From CAYVVD01 sp964454975 (lineage in GTDB: Bacteria; Bacteroidota; Ignavibacteria; Kapaibacteriales; UBA2268): a stretch of 64,000 nt of DNA. The stretch spans positions 62,001 to 126,000 of the forward strand of contig CAYVVD010000007.1 of NCBI GenBank assembly GCA_964454975.1, given 5' to 3'. Positions 25,553 to 33,818 of the stretch are shown piece by piece (within the stretch, counting starts at the first letter, position 1; every line of letters starts with the position of its first letter). The notes under the pieces were generated by a model. The model saw only the letters and a program-made list of their open reading frames with translations. It made no database searches and was not told the DNA's origin. The translations under genes and the position numbers were made by a program.

Positions 25553-25963
25553 ATGGATGCAAATGAAGTAGCTCATAAATGGTTTGATGCACTAAAAAGC
25601 GGGGACACTGACACAGCAATGAGCCTGCTCGATGAAAATGTTACCTGGATAAACATGGCTCCTGAGCCGGGTGTCAGCGACGTCTTGCCATGGATTGGCA
25701 GTTACCAGGGCCTGGAAAAATTCCTGAAAGCTTTCGGAGTTTACCAGTCAGTTGTTGATGTAAAATTCATCGAACCGACAAACCTGATTGTAGAGGGCAA
25801 CCAGGCATTTGCAATGGTTCATGAGATCGGTGAAGTTAAGCATAATGGCAGGCAGTTCGATATCGAATTCGGGCTTTTGATGAAAATCGAAAACGGCAAG
25901 ATTGTCTGGTGGAAATCACTTACCGATTCATCTCATATTGTCGCTGCATGGCTTGGAATGTAA
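25553..25963 (+). CDS. SnoaL-like/NTF2-fold protein
   Basis: A 136-residue cone-shaped NTF2-like protein: helix WFDALKSGDTDTAMSLLDENVTWIN, then a strand-rich half with VDVKFIEPTNLIVEGNQAFAMVHEIGEV and FDIEFGLLMKIENGKIVWWKSLTDSS. This is the usual length and order of SnoaL/ketosteroid-isomerase-type proteins, which act as isomerases, cyclases, hydratases or ligand-binding domains. The ligand is not evident. A strong AAGGAG precedes the ATG. Confidence 0.82.
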   Translation: MDANEVAHKWFDALKSGDTDTAMSLLDENVTWINMAPEPGVSDVLPWIGSYQGLEKFLKAFGVYQSVVDVKFIEPTNLIVEGNQAFAMVHEIGEVKHNGRQFDIEFGLLMKIENGKIVWWKSLTDSSHIVAAWLGM

Positions 25964-25987
25964 TATTAAATATCAAAGGATAAGAAG

Positions 25988-26608
25988 ATGTTTTTTTATA
26001 ATAAAATGCGCTGGGAACTGAAAGGCATGACTTTCGACCAGCTTTGGGACATAGAAAAAGTTGAAGCTCAAACCGGGGTTGAAACGATTGAAGAAGGTAT
26101 AGTGCCTCATCTCTACAAAGTGGCTTCAGAGCAGTATGTAATTGCAATTGGGGATGCACCTTCCGCGGAAGAACTCGATCGCTTTTCTATGGGAAGGCTG
26201 CCAATGCATGAATACCTAATGTTCGAAGCTGTATGGCCGCTTGATGAGATTTATACAATAGACCTTGTAAAATATTTCGATAACAGGAGAGAAAAATTTC
26301 CTGATAATCCCTCGTTCCTGATGTACATCGAACTGGCATGGAATGATACAGACAGGTATCTCGATCTGAACTGGGGCAGGATACGTCATTTTGCCCGTGG
26401 ATTTGAGAGCAACGATACTCAAATCCTCAGCATATACCGTGTCTCCGGTACTCAGAAAATAATAGCAATTGTTGACTTTGCCGATTCTATGGCAATCAGC
26501 CGTTTTGTAGCAAATGAAGTATTTGACGGCTCCAAGACTGATAAGGTCTGGACATTACGAGACTACGTTGGATTTGCTGACGATGTTGTTAAACATTACA
26601 AAGTTTGA
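25988..26608 (+). CDS. Muconolactone-isomerase-like dimeric alpha-beta barrel protein
   Basis: A 206-residue protein of two halves. The first (FDQLWDIEKVEAQ ... LYKVASEQYVIAIGDAPSAEELD ... LPMHEYL) follows the muconolactone delta-isomerase pattern of a beta-alpha-beta unit with SAEELD and LPM. The second half (about residues 95-206) repeats the idea less clearly (ILSIYRVSGTQKIIAIVDFADSMAIS). It could be an isomerase or a non-enzymatic binding protein. It is the second double dimeric-barrel protein in the cluster, and its stop is three bases before the ATG of the MBL gene. Confidence 0.6.
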   Translation: MFFYNKMRWELKGMTFDQLWDIEKVEAQTGVETIEEGIVPHLYKVASEQYVIAIGDAPSAEELDRFSMGRLPMHEYLMFEAVWPLDEIYTIDLVKYFDNRREKFPDNPSFLMYIELAWNDTDRYLDLNWGRIRHFARGFESNDTQILSIYRVSGTQKIIAIVDFADSMAISRFVANEVFDGSKTDKVWTLRDYVGFADDVVKHYKV

Positions 26609-26611
26609 TTG

Positions 26612-27469
26612 ATGGAATCATTTGTAAAAATCCATTCATTTACATCTGACGCCAAGACCTGGTTTGTAAATCTTTTTGTCGTTGAGGGTAAAGAGGGTGT
26701 TGTCCTTGTTGACGGGGCAATGACTATTAGCTTCGCTGAAAAAGTCAGACATTTTATCAGGGATGAATTAAAAAAGCCAATCCTCGCTGCAGTGCTTACT
26801 CACGGCCATCCGGACCATTACTCGGCTGTCGGTGAAATAATAAAAGGATATGATATCCCCTATTATTCACTCCCGGGGGCAAAAAAACAGGCAATGGAAC
26901 GCGAAAAGGAAGAGCTTGAAGGGATGCTCCGGGTATTTGGAGATGATTACCCAAAAGAGAGGATTTTTCCTAACACAATAATCAGCGATGGCGATTCAAT
27001 AGAACACGGCGATATTAAAATGACTGTAAGGGACTTTGGCCCGGGCGAATCGGATTCAGATTCCGCCTGGACTGTTGAAACCCCAGACGAAAATAAAGTG
27101 GTAATCGGTGATTTGATTTATAATCACATGCACTGTTTCCTGCTCGACGGCCATCCGGTTGATTGGCTTAAAAGCATTGAATTGCTTAAATCAAATTACC
27201 ACGACGGTTCAACTTTTCACCCTTCTCATGGCATATCCTGCGGGCGTGAAATGCTTTACTGGCAGGAATCATACCTGAAAATGTTTATCAACTCCGCCTG
27301 GGAGATTTTCGGGGATGACCGAACTATGACAGATACAAAACAACAAGCGATACTAAACAGGTTGAAATCATTCCTTCCAAATGATAACCTGCTATTCCTT
27401 GCAGGATTCAGGATCGATGAAACAATCAGTAAAATTTTAGACCAAACAAAAAACCTCGGAGAGAATTAA
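26612..27469 (+). CDS. Metallo-beta-lactamase-fold hydrolase
   Basis: About 285 residues; the ATG at 26612 is preferred over the TTG at 26609. The metal motif HxHxDH is complete in LTHGHPDHYSA (about residues 70-80), with a later Asp in VIGDLIYNHMH and His in FHPSHG, the two-metal set of class II glyoxalases and related hydrolases. The strand VLVDGAMTISFAEKV and the motif GPGESDSDSAW are typical of SoxH/quinone-oxidoreductase-like MBL enzymes. The substrate may be a thioester, lactone or ester. It lies between the isomerase-like gene and the second DJ-1 gene with practically no gaps. Confidence 0.88.
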   Translation: MESFVKIHSFTSDAKTWFVNLFVVEGKEGVVLVDGAMTISFAEKVRHFIRDELKKPILAAVLTHGHPDHYSAVGEIIKGYDIPYYSLPGAKKQAMEREKEELEGMLRVFGDDYPKERIFPNTIISDGDSIEHGDIKMTVRDFGPGESDSDSAWTVETPDENKVVIGDLIYNHMHCFLLDGHPVDWLKSIELLKSNYHDGSTFHPSHGISCGREMLYWQESYLKMFINSAWEIFGDDRTMTDTKQQAILNRLKSFLPNDNLLFLAGFRIDETISKILDQTKNLGEN

Positions 27470-28225
27470 ATGGGATTCAAGTTACTTGTAATAGCTTCAA
27501 ACTACGGGCTTTGGGCAGAAGAACTTCAGGCACCGTGGGATGCACTCAAAAAGGCAGGACACGAACTCCGGCTTGCAACATTTCTAGGCAAAACACCTCT
27601 ACCATTTAAACTTAGCATGGATACCGAATTTATTGATCCGATGATTAATCAACCCATGAACCCGAAGGAAGTGGTTGACAGGGTAAACGAAATCCTCGAC
27701 AATGGTGAATGGGACAACCCGATAAAGACTGCAGACGCTAAAATGATGGACTATGACCATCTTGTTATTGTAGGCGGACCCGGAGCTGCTCTGGACATTA
27801 CTGGAAATATGTTCGTGCATAAGCTTATATTTGATGCCTACAAAAGCGGCAAAACTATTGGTACATTATGCTATGCAGTGGGAGCACTTGCATTTACACG
27901 CGACCCTGATAATGGCAACAAGAGCATCATCTATGGTAAAAACATTGTTGCGCACCCGCATGCGTGGGATTTTGACGTAGATGTAGTTTACGATGTGGAG
28001 CGTGCTACTGAGGAAAATCCAAATATTAAAATGCGCACTGCAGGATTTGTCTTCCCGCTTCAGTATATGGTACAGGATGCCGTAGGCCCGGATGGCAAAG
28101 TGATTTTCGATTTGAAAGCTAACCGCTTTGCCCCATGTTCAAATTACGATGCACCATTTGTTACGGCGCAATCAGTAGAATCATCCGCAATATTCGGCGA
28201 AAGGCTTGTCGAAGTATTCAGTTAA
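27470..28225 (+). CDS. DJ-1/PfpI-family protein 2
   Basis: A 251-residue paralogue of the first DJ-1-like protein of the cluster, with a shared start IASNYGLWAEELQAP and a shared end PFVTAQSVESSAIFGERLVEV. The nucleophile elbow is GTLCYAVGALA with Cys at about residue 128; the first copy has YG in place of YA. The strand VIVGGPGAALDI precedes it. The start ATG directly follows the TAA of the MBL gene (TAAATG), so translation is likely coupled. Confidence 0.84.
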   Translation: MGFKLLVIASNYGLWAEELQAPWDALKKAGHELRLATFLGKTPLPFKLSMDTEFIDPMINQPMNPKEVVDRVNEILDNGEWDNPIKTADAKMMDYDHLVIVGGPGAALDITGNMFVHKLIFDAYKSGKTIGTLCYAVGALAFTRDPDNGNKSIIYGKNIVAHPHAWDFDVDVVYDVERATEENPNIKMRTAGFVFPLQYMVQDAVGPDGKVIFDLKANRFAPCSNYDAPFVTAQSVESSAIFGERLVEVFS

Positions 28226-28234
28226 GGAGGTTCA

Positions 28235-28813
28235 ATGAAATTAACCGGTAAAAAAGTCGGACTGCTTATAGAAAGTGATTTTTATGAACCGGAGATAGCT
28301 TACTACCAGCACCGGTTCATGGAAGAGGAAGTCGATCTCCGATTGCTCACAAGGCTTTGGGGACAGGAATCAATTACTTTCACCGGGCATGAAAACAGGT
28401 TGAACACAATAACAGCGAATGAATCATTTGAAAATATTTCCGATGATGGGTTAGCGACTTATGAAGCAATAATTGTCCCTTCCGGTATGGTTTCCGACAG
28501 GTTACGCTATACTGAAGACATTAACAAGATTCCTCCTGCAACAGAATTCCTGGGTCTTGCATTTGCTAATAAGAGTATAATCAAAGGGATAATATGTCAT
28601 GGTTTGTGGCTTTGTGCTCCGAATACGGATTTGGTTAAAGGTCGCAATCTCGTTTGTCACAACAACCTGATTGGCGATGCAAAAGCATACGGCGCAAATT
28701 ATGTAGATGAAGACTATGTTGTTGACGGCGATCTGGTTACTGCAAGAACCGGCGGCCATTGTCATCTGCTTGCGAGAACAATCATCGGGTTGATGTATGA
28801 AAAAGCGGGGTGA
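28235..28813 (+). CDS. DJ-1/PfpI-family protein 3
   Basis: A 192-residue compact PfpI/DJ-1 protein, closer to the classical short form than its two neighbours: KKVGLLIESDFYEPEI at the start with the conserved Glu (about residue 15), VPSGMVSDRL, the nucleophile in GIICHGLWLCA (Cys-His, the PfpI-type pair), and VTARTGGHCHLLARTIIG at the end. The Cys-His elbow is that of proteases and glyoxalase III-like members. AAGGAGG is seven bases before the ATG. It is the last gene of the cluster. Confidence 0.86.
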   Translation: MKLTGKKVGLLIESDFYEPEIAYYQHRFMEEEVDLRLLTRLWGQESITFTGHENRLNTITANESFENISDDGLATYEAIIVPSGMVSDRLRYTEDINKIPPATEFLGLAFANKSIIKGIICHGLWLCAPNTDLVKGRNLVCHNNLIGDAKAYGANYVDEDYVVDGDLVTARTGGHCHLLARTIIGLMYEKAG

Positions 28814-28826
28814 TTTTTTTATATCG

Positions 28827-28907
28827 TGCCAGTCTTCGACTCCGCTCAGACTGAAACTAATTGCATGTGTTGATATGTGTCACACTGAGCGAAGTTGAAG
28901 TGTGGCA
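28827..28907. repeat. Inverted pair of REP-like hairpin units
   Basis: Two 31-base units, 28827-28857 (inverted) and 28877-28907, agree at 24 of 31 positions. Each is itself a hairpin around a GAGCGRAGTYGA core, with 6-bp stems CAGTCT/AGACTG and CACACT/AGTGTG. They lie after the last gene of the ten-gene cluster, before glgX. Confidence 0.7.
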
Positions 28908-28949
28908 AATCATTTCAGTTGATGGCTTAACCTAATACCATAAAAATAC

Positions 28950-28969
28950 GGGCGAAAGATTTTTCGCCC
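28950..28969. terminator. Hairpin upstream of the debranching enzyme gene
   Basis: A perfect 8-bp stem GGGCGAAA (28950-28957) / TTTCGCCC (28962-28969) with loop GATT, 48 bp before glgX. No T run follows, so it may be an attenuator or an mRNA end structure rather than a simple terminator. Confidence 0.5.
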
Positions 28970-29017
28970 AACAATCGAAAGAAAAATGTTTTAATAAAAT
29001 TATAAAAACTGAAACCA

Positions 29018-31090
29018 ATGCCACTATTTAATGTTACACGAGGAAAACCGCATCCGCAAGGTGCTACGCTGGACGATAACGGGGTGAATTTCTCACTCTA
29101 TTCCGAAAATGCCGATGGTGTAGAACTACTGCTCTTTGATAAAAATGACGATACAGTTCCATTCCAGACAATTCAGTTCGACCGGATGGAAAACCGCACT
29201 TTCCACTTCTGGCACGTATTTGTGGAAGGACTGAAAGCAGGTTGTTATTATAATTACCGTGTTTATGGCCCGTGGCAGCCGGAAAGAGGGCACATTTTTA
29301 ACCCTGATAAGGCTTTGCTTGATCCATACGGCAAAGGGACAATTTATAAAATCTTCGACAGAGGGGCTGCCTGCAATCCTGATGACAATGTTGCTAAGGC
29401 GCTAAGGAGTGTTACGGTAGATACCCGTAGATATGACTGGGAGGGAGATAACTATCCCCGGACAGCACTAAAAGATACAATCATTTATGAGATGCATGTT
29501 GGGGGATTCACAAGAAACTCAAACTCCGGGGTAGCCAATCCCGGTACATTCAAAGCGGTTATCGAAAAAATACCATACTTGAAATCATTGGGAGTAACGG
29601 CTGTGGAATTATTGCCGGTTTTCAGCTTTGATGACCAGACTCCTCTCAGGCACCTGCCAAACGGTACTCCACTTTTCAATTACTGGGGATATAGCACAGT
29701 ATCATTCTTTGATCCACATTCATCTTTTTGTGTAAACCCACACGAAGCAGAGCATATTAATGAGTTCAGGGATATGGTGAAAGCTTTGCATAAAGAGGGG
29801 ATTGAGGTGATTCTTGATGTGGTATTCAATCACACTGACGAAGGGAACCACAAAGGGCCATACCTTAATTTCAAAGGAATCGACAACACTACATATTATT
29901 ATCTCGTAGCCGGGAATATGCAATTCTATTACGATTATTCGGGGTGCGGTAACACAGTGAAAGCAAACCACCCGCTTGTAAGTAAGTTCATCAACGATTG
30001 CCTTAAATTCTGGGTAGAGGAAATGCATGTAGATGGTTTTCGTTTTGATGAGGGGTCAATTCTTTCCCGCGGCGAAGATGGCAGCCCTATGGAACGCCCG
30101 CCATTAATCTGGGGGCTGGAGCTATCAGAGACATTCTCAGATACCAAGCTGATTGCTGAAACATGGGAAGCCTCCGGCCTCAATTTATTGGGCAGGTTCC
30201 CGGGCTACCGCTGGTGTGAATGGAATGGCAAATACCGCGATGCAATAAGAAGATTCGTAAAGGGTGATCCAGGGATTGTTGGCGAAGTTGCTACCCGGAT
30301 TTCCGGAAGCGCTGACCTTTACCAATATGAACGCCATAAACCCATAAACTCAATCAATTTTATTGCCTGCCACGACGGCTTCAATATGATGGATCTTGTT
30401 TCTTACAACGTAAAGCACAACGACCCGAACGGAGAGGATAACCGCGATGGTGTTAACGACAATCTTAGCTGGAACTCTGGAATCGAAGGTGCTTCAGATA
30501 ACGAGGATGTTAATAATTTCCGCAAGCGCAGGATTAAAAATTTTATAACAATCCTTATGCTATCGCAGGGTGTGCCGATGTTCCTTTCGGGGGACGAGGC
30601 GGGAAAGTCGCAGGATGGCAATAACAATGTCTATTGCCAGAACAACGAGACTTCCTGGTTCGATTGGGAACTAACCGAATCAAATTCTGATCTGATAGAA
30701 TATTTCAGCCGACTTGTCTCATTCCGGAAAGCAAATTCATTCCTCAGAAAGGATGAATATTTCACCGGAGCTGAAAATTCCCGCGGACTGAAAGATATTG
30801 ACTGGCACGGCACAAAGATTTATCAACCCGAATGGAATTTTCCTTTCTCACGGGTTCTGGCATTTACTATGGGTGCCTTTGCAGAAGGCGAGAACGATAT
30901 CCATGTGATGATGAACATGCATTACCAGCCCCTGGAATTTGAAGTTCCACAAATTGAAGGGCATAAATGGTATCTTTTCTCTGACACATCAAAACCGGGG
31001 GGAGAAGAGTTTGACGACAGCTTGTCTGTTCCGGTTGAAGGTAAATTTTTAGTAAGCGATTCATCAATAGTCATATTAATTTTGAAATAG
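29018..31090 (+). CDS. glgX: GlgX-type glycogen debranching enzyme
   Basis: A 690-residue GH13 enzyme that hydrolyses alpha-1,6 branches of glycogen or limit dextrins. The N-terminal CBM48 domain (about residues 10-120: GATLDDNGVNFSLYSENADGVELLLF) precedes the barrel. Conserved GH13 regions are visible: VILDVVFNHT (region I), VDGFRFDE with the nucleophile Asp (II), LIAETWEA with the acid/base Glu (III) and FIACHDGF (IV). Usual GlgX has FRFDLA and AEPWD, so the pocket differs slightly. No clear ribosome binding site precedes the ATG. It is 8 bp upstream of the AGE-STAS gene and probably co-transcribed with it. Confidence 0.9.
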   Translation: MPLFNVTRGKPHPQGATLDDNGVNFSLYSENADGVELLLFDKNDDTVPFQTIQFDRMENRTFHFWHVFVEGLKAGCYYNYRVYGPWQPERGHIFNPDKALLDPYGKGTIYKIFDRGAACNPDDNVAKALRSVTVDTRRYDWEGDNYPRTALKDTIIYEMHVGGFTRNSNSGVANPGTFKAVIEKIPYLKSLGVTAVELLPVFSFDDQTPLRHLPNGTPLFNYWGYSTVSFFDPHSSFCVNPHEAEHINEFRDMVKALHKEGIEVILDVVFNHTDEGNHKGPYLNFKGIDNTTYYYLVAGNMQFYYDYSGCGNTVKANHPLVSKFINDCLKFWVEEMHVDGFRFDEGSILSRGEDGSPMERPPLIWGLELSETFSDTKLIAETWEASGLNLLGRFPGYRWCEWNGKYRDAIRRFVKGDPGIVGEVATRISGSADLYQYERHKPINSINFIACHDGFNMMDLVSYNVKHNDPNGEDNRDGVNDNLSWNSGIEGASDNEDVNNFRKRRIKNFITILMLSQGVPMFLSGDEAGKSQDGNNNVYCQNNETSWFDWELTESNSDLIEYFSRLVSFRKANSFLRKDEYFTGAENSRGLKDIDWHGTKIYQPEWNFPFSRVLAFTMGAFAEGENDIHVMMNMHYQPLEFEVPQIEGHKWYLFSDTSKPGGEEFDDSLSVPVEGKFLVSDSSIVILILK

Positions 31091-31098
31091 GAGATTAC

Positions 31099-33222
31099 AT
31101 GCAAAACATGCAGTTCACCTTCTCGGATCTGATCGCAGGTTATGTAAAAACCTTTGATTTCGCGAGCAATGTTTTCAAGCTCGCAACAAGCGACGGCCGT
31201 GAATACGATGTGAAAATCACCGAGGATTGCTTTGCGGAAATAGTTCGCAACCTCGGCGAGCCATTTATAGATGCCACCGGAACAATGCGAGATATGCTCC
31301 AGAAAGGGCGCTTCTTATTTGTTTATGGGGTGTTCTTCCCCGAAGGCGATAAGCCATTCGAAGCAAAACACATTGTTTTTCTTGGGAGAACAGAAAGAGA
31401 ATACCGTTTTGAAGACCCCAACTGGTGGGTAAAACAAATTGAACAGCTTGGAGATTTTTATATACAAGGGCAGTTTGGCGGTGGGGAAAAAATTGATTTT
31501 AAAATTTACCGCACAGAGCTTACTCTTGAGGGAACAAAAGAAGGCAAGGCACGCCAGGAAACTGATACTATTTCCCGACTTGTATATGGTTTTGCCTCGG
31601 CATACATGATTACAGGGAAGGATATATTCCTCGAAGCTGCAGAACGGGGTACAGAATACCTCCGCAAGCATTTCCGTGCTGAGGACCTGAATCAGGACAT
31701 CGTTTTCTGGTACCATGCAATTGACATCGAAGGCGACACCATTAAAAAAATATTCGCTTCAGAATTTGGCGATGATTACGATGCCATTCCATGTTACGAG
31801 CAGATTTATGCTCTTGCAGGTCCTGTCCAGACATACCGTGCAACCGGCGATAAAAGAATATACGACGATGCAAAAAAGACGTTAAACCTATTCAATAAAT
31901 ACTATAAAGACAACAAGTTGGGGGGTTATTTCTCGCATATTGACCCTGTTACATTTGACCCGCGCTCTGAATCACTTACCCGCAACCGCGCACGCAAAAA
32001 CTGGAACTCGGTTGGCGACCATAACCCGGCATATTTGATTAATCTATACCTGGCAACAGGTGAGCAAGAGCTTGCCGATATGCTCAAATACACATCTGAT
32101 ACAATTGTAGAGCGCTTCGGCGATTATGACCACAGCCCGTTTGTACAGGAAAAATTCCATGAGGACTGGAGCAAAGACCAGGAGTGGGGATGGCAGCGCA
32201 ACCGGGCAGTTGTAGGGCACAACCTAAAGATTGCCTGGAACCTGACGCGTGCCTTCAACATGGAGAATAAATCAAGTTACCAGGATTTCGCTGCGAGGAT
32301 TGCCGCATTGATGCCGCACAACGGCAGTGACAGGCAGCGCGGGGGTTGGTACGACGTAGTTTACAGGCTACTTGGCGATGGCGAAGATTTCCACAGGTTC
32401 GCATGGCACGACCGTAAAGCCTGGTGGCAGCAGGAACAGGGAATTCTTGCATACCTGATTCTACATGGTACTTACGGAAATGCAGAATACCTGAAACATG
32501 CCCGTGAATCTACAGCTTTCTATAATGCATGGTTCCTCGACCATGATTCCGGAGCAGTTTACTTCAATGTGCTTGCTAACGGCATCCCTTACCTGATGGG
32601 CACGGAGCGTGAAAAAGGTTCCCACTCGATGAGCGGTTACCATTCTTTCGAGCTTTGCTACCTGGCAGCGATTTACTCAAATCTGCTAATTACAAAGAAT
32701 CCGATGAACTTCTATTTCAAACCATACCCTAACCAGTTGCCTGGCAACACTCTCAGAGTAGCGCCTGATTTATTGCCTGAAGGAAGCATTAAAATTGAAT
32801 CGGTTTCTGTTAACGGCCTTCCTTACAAAGATTTCGACGCAGAAGCTCTGACTGTTAACCTGCCGGATTCAGAAGACAGGGTAAACGTTATTGTAAGAAT
32901 TGCTCCAACGACAAGAGTTGATCATTTTGCATCCAGGCTTAGCATTGAAAATAATGAGGCAATTATAATTATTAACGGTGAGTTGGATGTTCGTGCTTTG
33001 CCTCATTTCAGAAAAGAGTTGGAAAACGCCTGTAATTGCACAATGCTGACTCTAGATATGTCTGCTCTCACTCACTTGTCACCTGAAGGCGCCAGGGCGA
33101 TTGTATTTGCAAGGCAAAAGATGGGAGTGGATGAAAAAATAACAATTAAGGGAGCTTCCGGGCAAGTTATGGAGCTTCTGCAATTGGACGAGTTCACCGA
33201 AGAAGTTGAATTGGCGAGTTAA
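31099..33222 (+). CDS. AGE-family epimerase-like protein fused to a C-terminal STAS domain
   Basis: A 707-residue protein of three parts. Residues 1-110 form a beta-rich N-terminal domain (FTFSDLIAGYVKTFDFASN). Residues about 115-560 are an (alpha/alpha)6 barrel of the N-acylglucosamine 2-epimerase superfamily, with NWNSVGDHNPAYLINLYLATG, VVGHNLKIAWNL and WWQQEQGILAYLILHG. Residues about 615-707 are a STAS domain (IIIINGELDVRALPHF, LTLDMSALTHLSPEGARAIV, ITIKGASGQVMELLQL). In STAS proteins the phospho-acceptor lies in a DSSG-like loop; here the aligned residues read SPEG, so no Ser is phosphorylated there. The substrate is probably a sugar; the gene follows glgX by 8 bp. Confidence 0.82.
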   Translation: MQNMQFTFSDLIAGYVKTFDFASNVFKLATSDGREYDVKITEDCFAEIVRNLGEPFIDATGTMRDMLQKGRFLFVYGVFFPEGDKPFEAKHIVFLGRTEREYRFEDPNWWVKQIEQLGDFYIQGQFGGGEKIDFKIYRTELTLEGTKEGKARQETDTISRLVYGFASAYMITGKDIFLEAAERGTEYLRKHFRAEDLNQDIVFWYHAIDIEGDTIKKIFASEFGDDYDAIPCYEQIYALAGPVQTYRATGDKRIYDDAKKTLNLFNKYYKDNKLGGYFSHIDPVTFDPRSESLTRNRARKNWNSVGDHNPAYLINLYLATGEQELADMLKYTSDTIVERFGDYDHSPFVQEKFHEDWSKDQEWGWQRNRAVVGHNLKIAWNLTRAFNMENKSSYQDFAARIAALMPHNGSDRQRGGWYDVVYRLLGDGEDFHRFAWHDRKAWWQQEQGILAYLILHGTYGNAEYLKHARESTAFYNAWFLDHDSGAVYFNVLANGIPYLMGTEREKGSHSMSGYHSFELCYLAAIYSNLLITKNPMNFYFKPYPNQLPGNTLRVAPDLLPEGSIKIESVSVNGLPYKDFDAEALTVNLPDSEDRVNVIVRIAPTTRVDHFASRLSIENNEAIIIINGELDVRALPHFRKELENACNCTMLTLDMSALTHLSPEGARAIVFARQKMGVDEKITIKGASGQVMELLQLDEFTEEVELAS

Positions 33223-33294
33223 TTCATTTGCTAATCCGGGATTTGTAGAGATAAAAAATATTGTTTCTCTACCTTCTAAAACATTTTGATCAAC

Positions 33295-33600
33295 ATGAAA
33301 GTACTAATCATAAGAATTGGAAGGTTCCTCAAGAAGCCCGGCTTCACTATGTTTATGGGATTTATGCTCATAATTGCCGGGATCATTGAAATTGCGGAAG
33401 TTGTAACTGTGGAGTTTATCGGCTTCGATGTGGAAACACACCATATAATAATACTCTTTGGTTTCAACCAGCTGATTCTTGCAATAAGCCACATGATAGA
33501 AGGCATGGAAGATGTCGAATTAATACGTGAAGAAGAGGAAATTGAAGAAGTTCAGAAAATTGAAAAGCAGGAACTTGAAGATATAGAAAGAAAGAAGTAA
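33295..33600 (+). CDS. Small membrane protein with charged C-terminal coiled coil
   Basis: About 101 residues from the ATG at 33295 (MKVLIIRIGRF); a TTG at 33286 would add three residues. Two hydrophobic segments (about residues 17-38 and 47-65) flank a short loop with FDVETHH. The last 30 residues are a Glu/Lys-rich coil (EEEEIEEVQKIEKQELEDI). No family is recognised. It is followed by a clear terminator. Confidence 0.55.
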   Translation: MKVLIIRIGRFLKKPGFTMFMGFMLIIAGIIEIAEVVTVEFIGFDVETHHIIILFGFNQLILAISHMIEGMEDVELIREEEEIEEVQKIEKQELEDIERKK

Positions 33601-33620
33601 TATTTTATGCGATTAACTAA

Positions 33621-33647
33621 AGGGGGCTTATTATGCCCCTTTTTTTG
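33621..33647 (+). terminator. Rho-independent terminator
   Basis: Stem 33621-33627 with 33635-33641 (GGGGC/GCCCC core, loop TTATTAT) runs directly into a run of T. It ends the glgX-AGE-small protein region. Confidence 0.9.
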
Positions 33648-33818
33648 TTTTATTCATGGCTTGATAATTAATATTAGGTTAATTTTCCTAAATTTGTTGA
33701 TAGAATAAAGCTTTTGAATTATTTTCTGTAACTTTAATAGAAGGTGGATTGTCTATTGGGTAAGTAGGGTGCAAACAAAGAATTATATATTATTTATAAC
33801 TAATTAATGGGGAACTCT

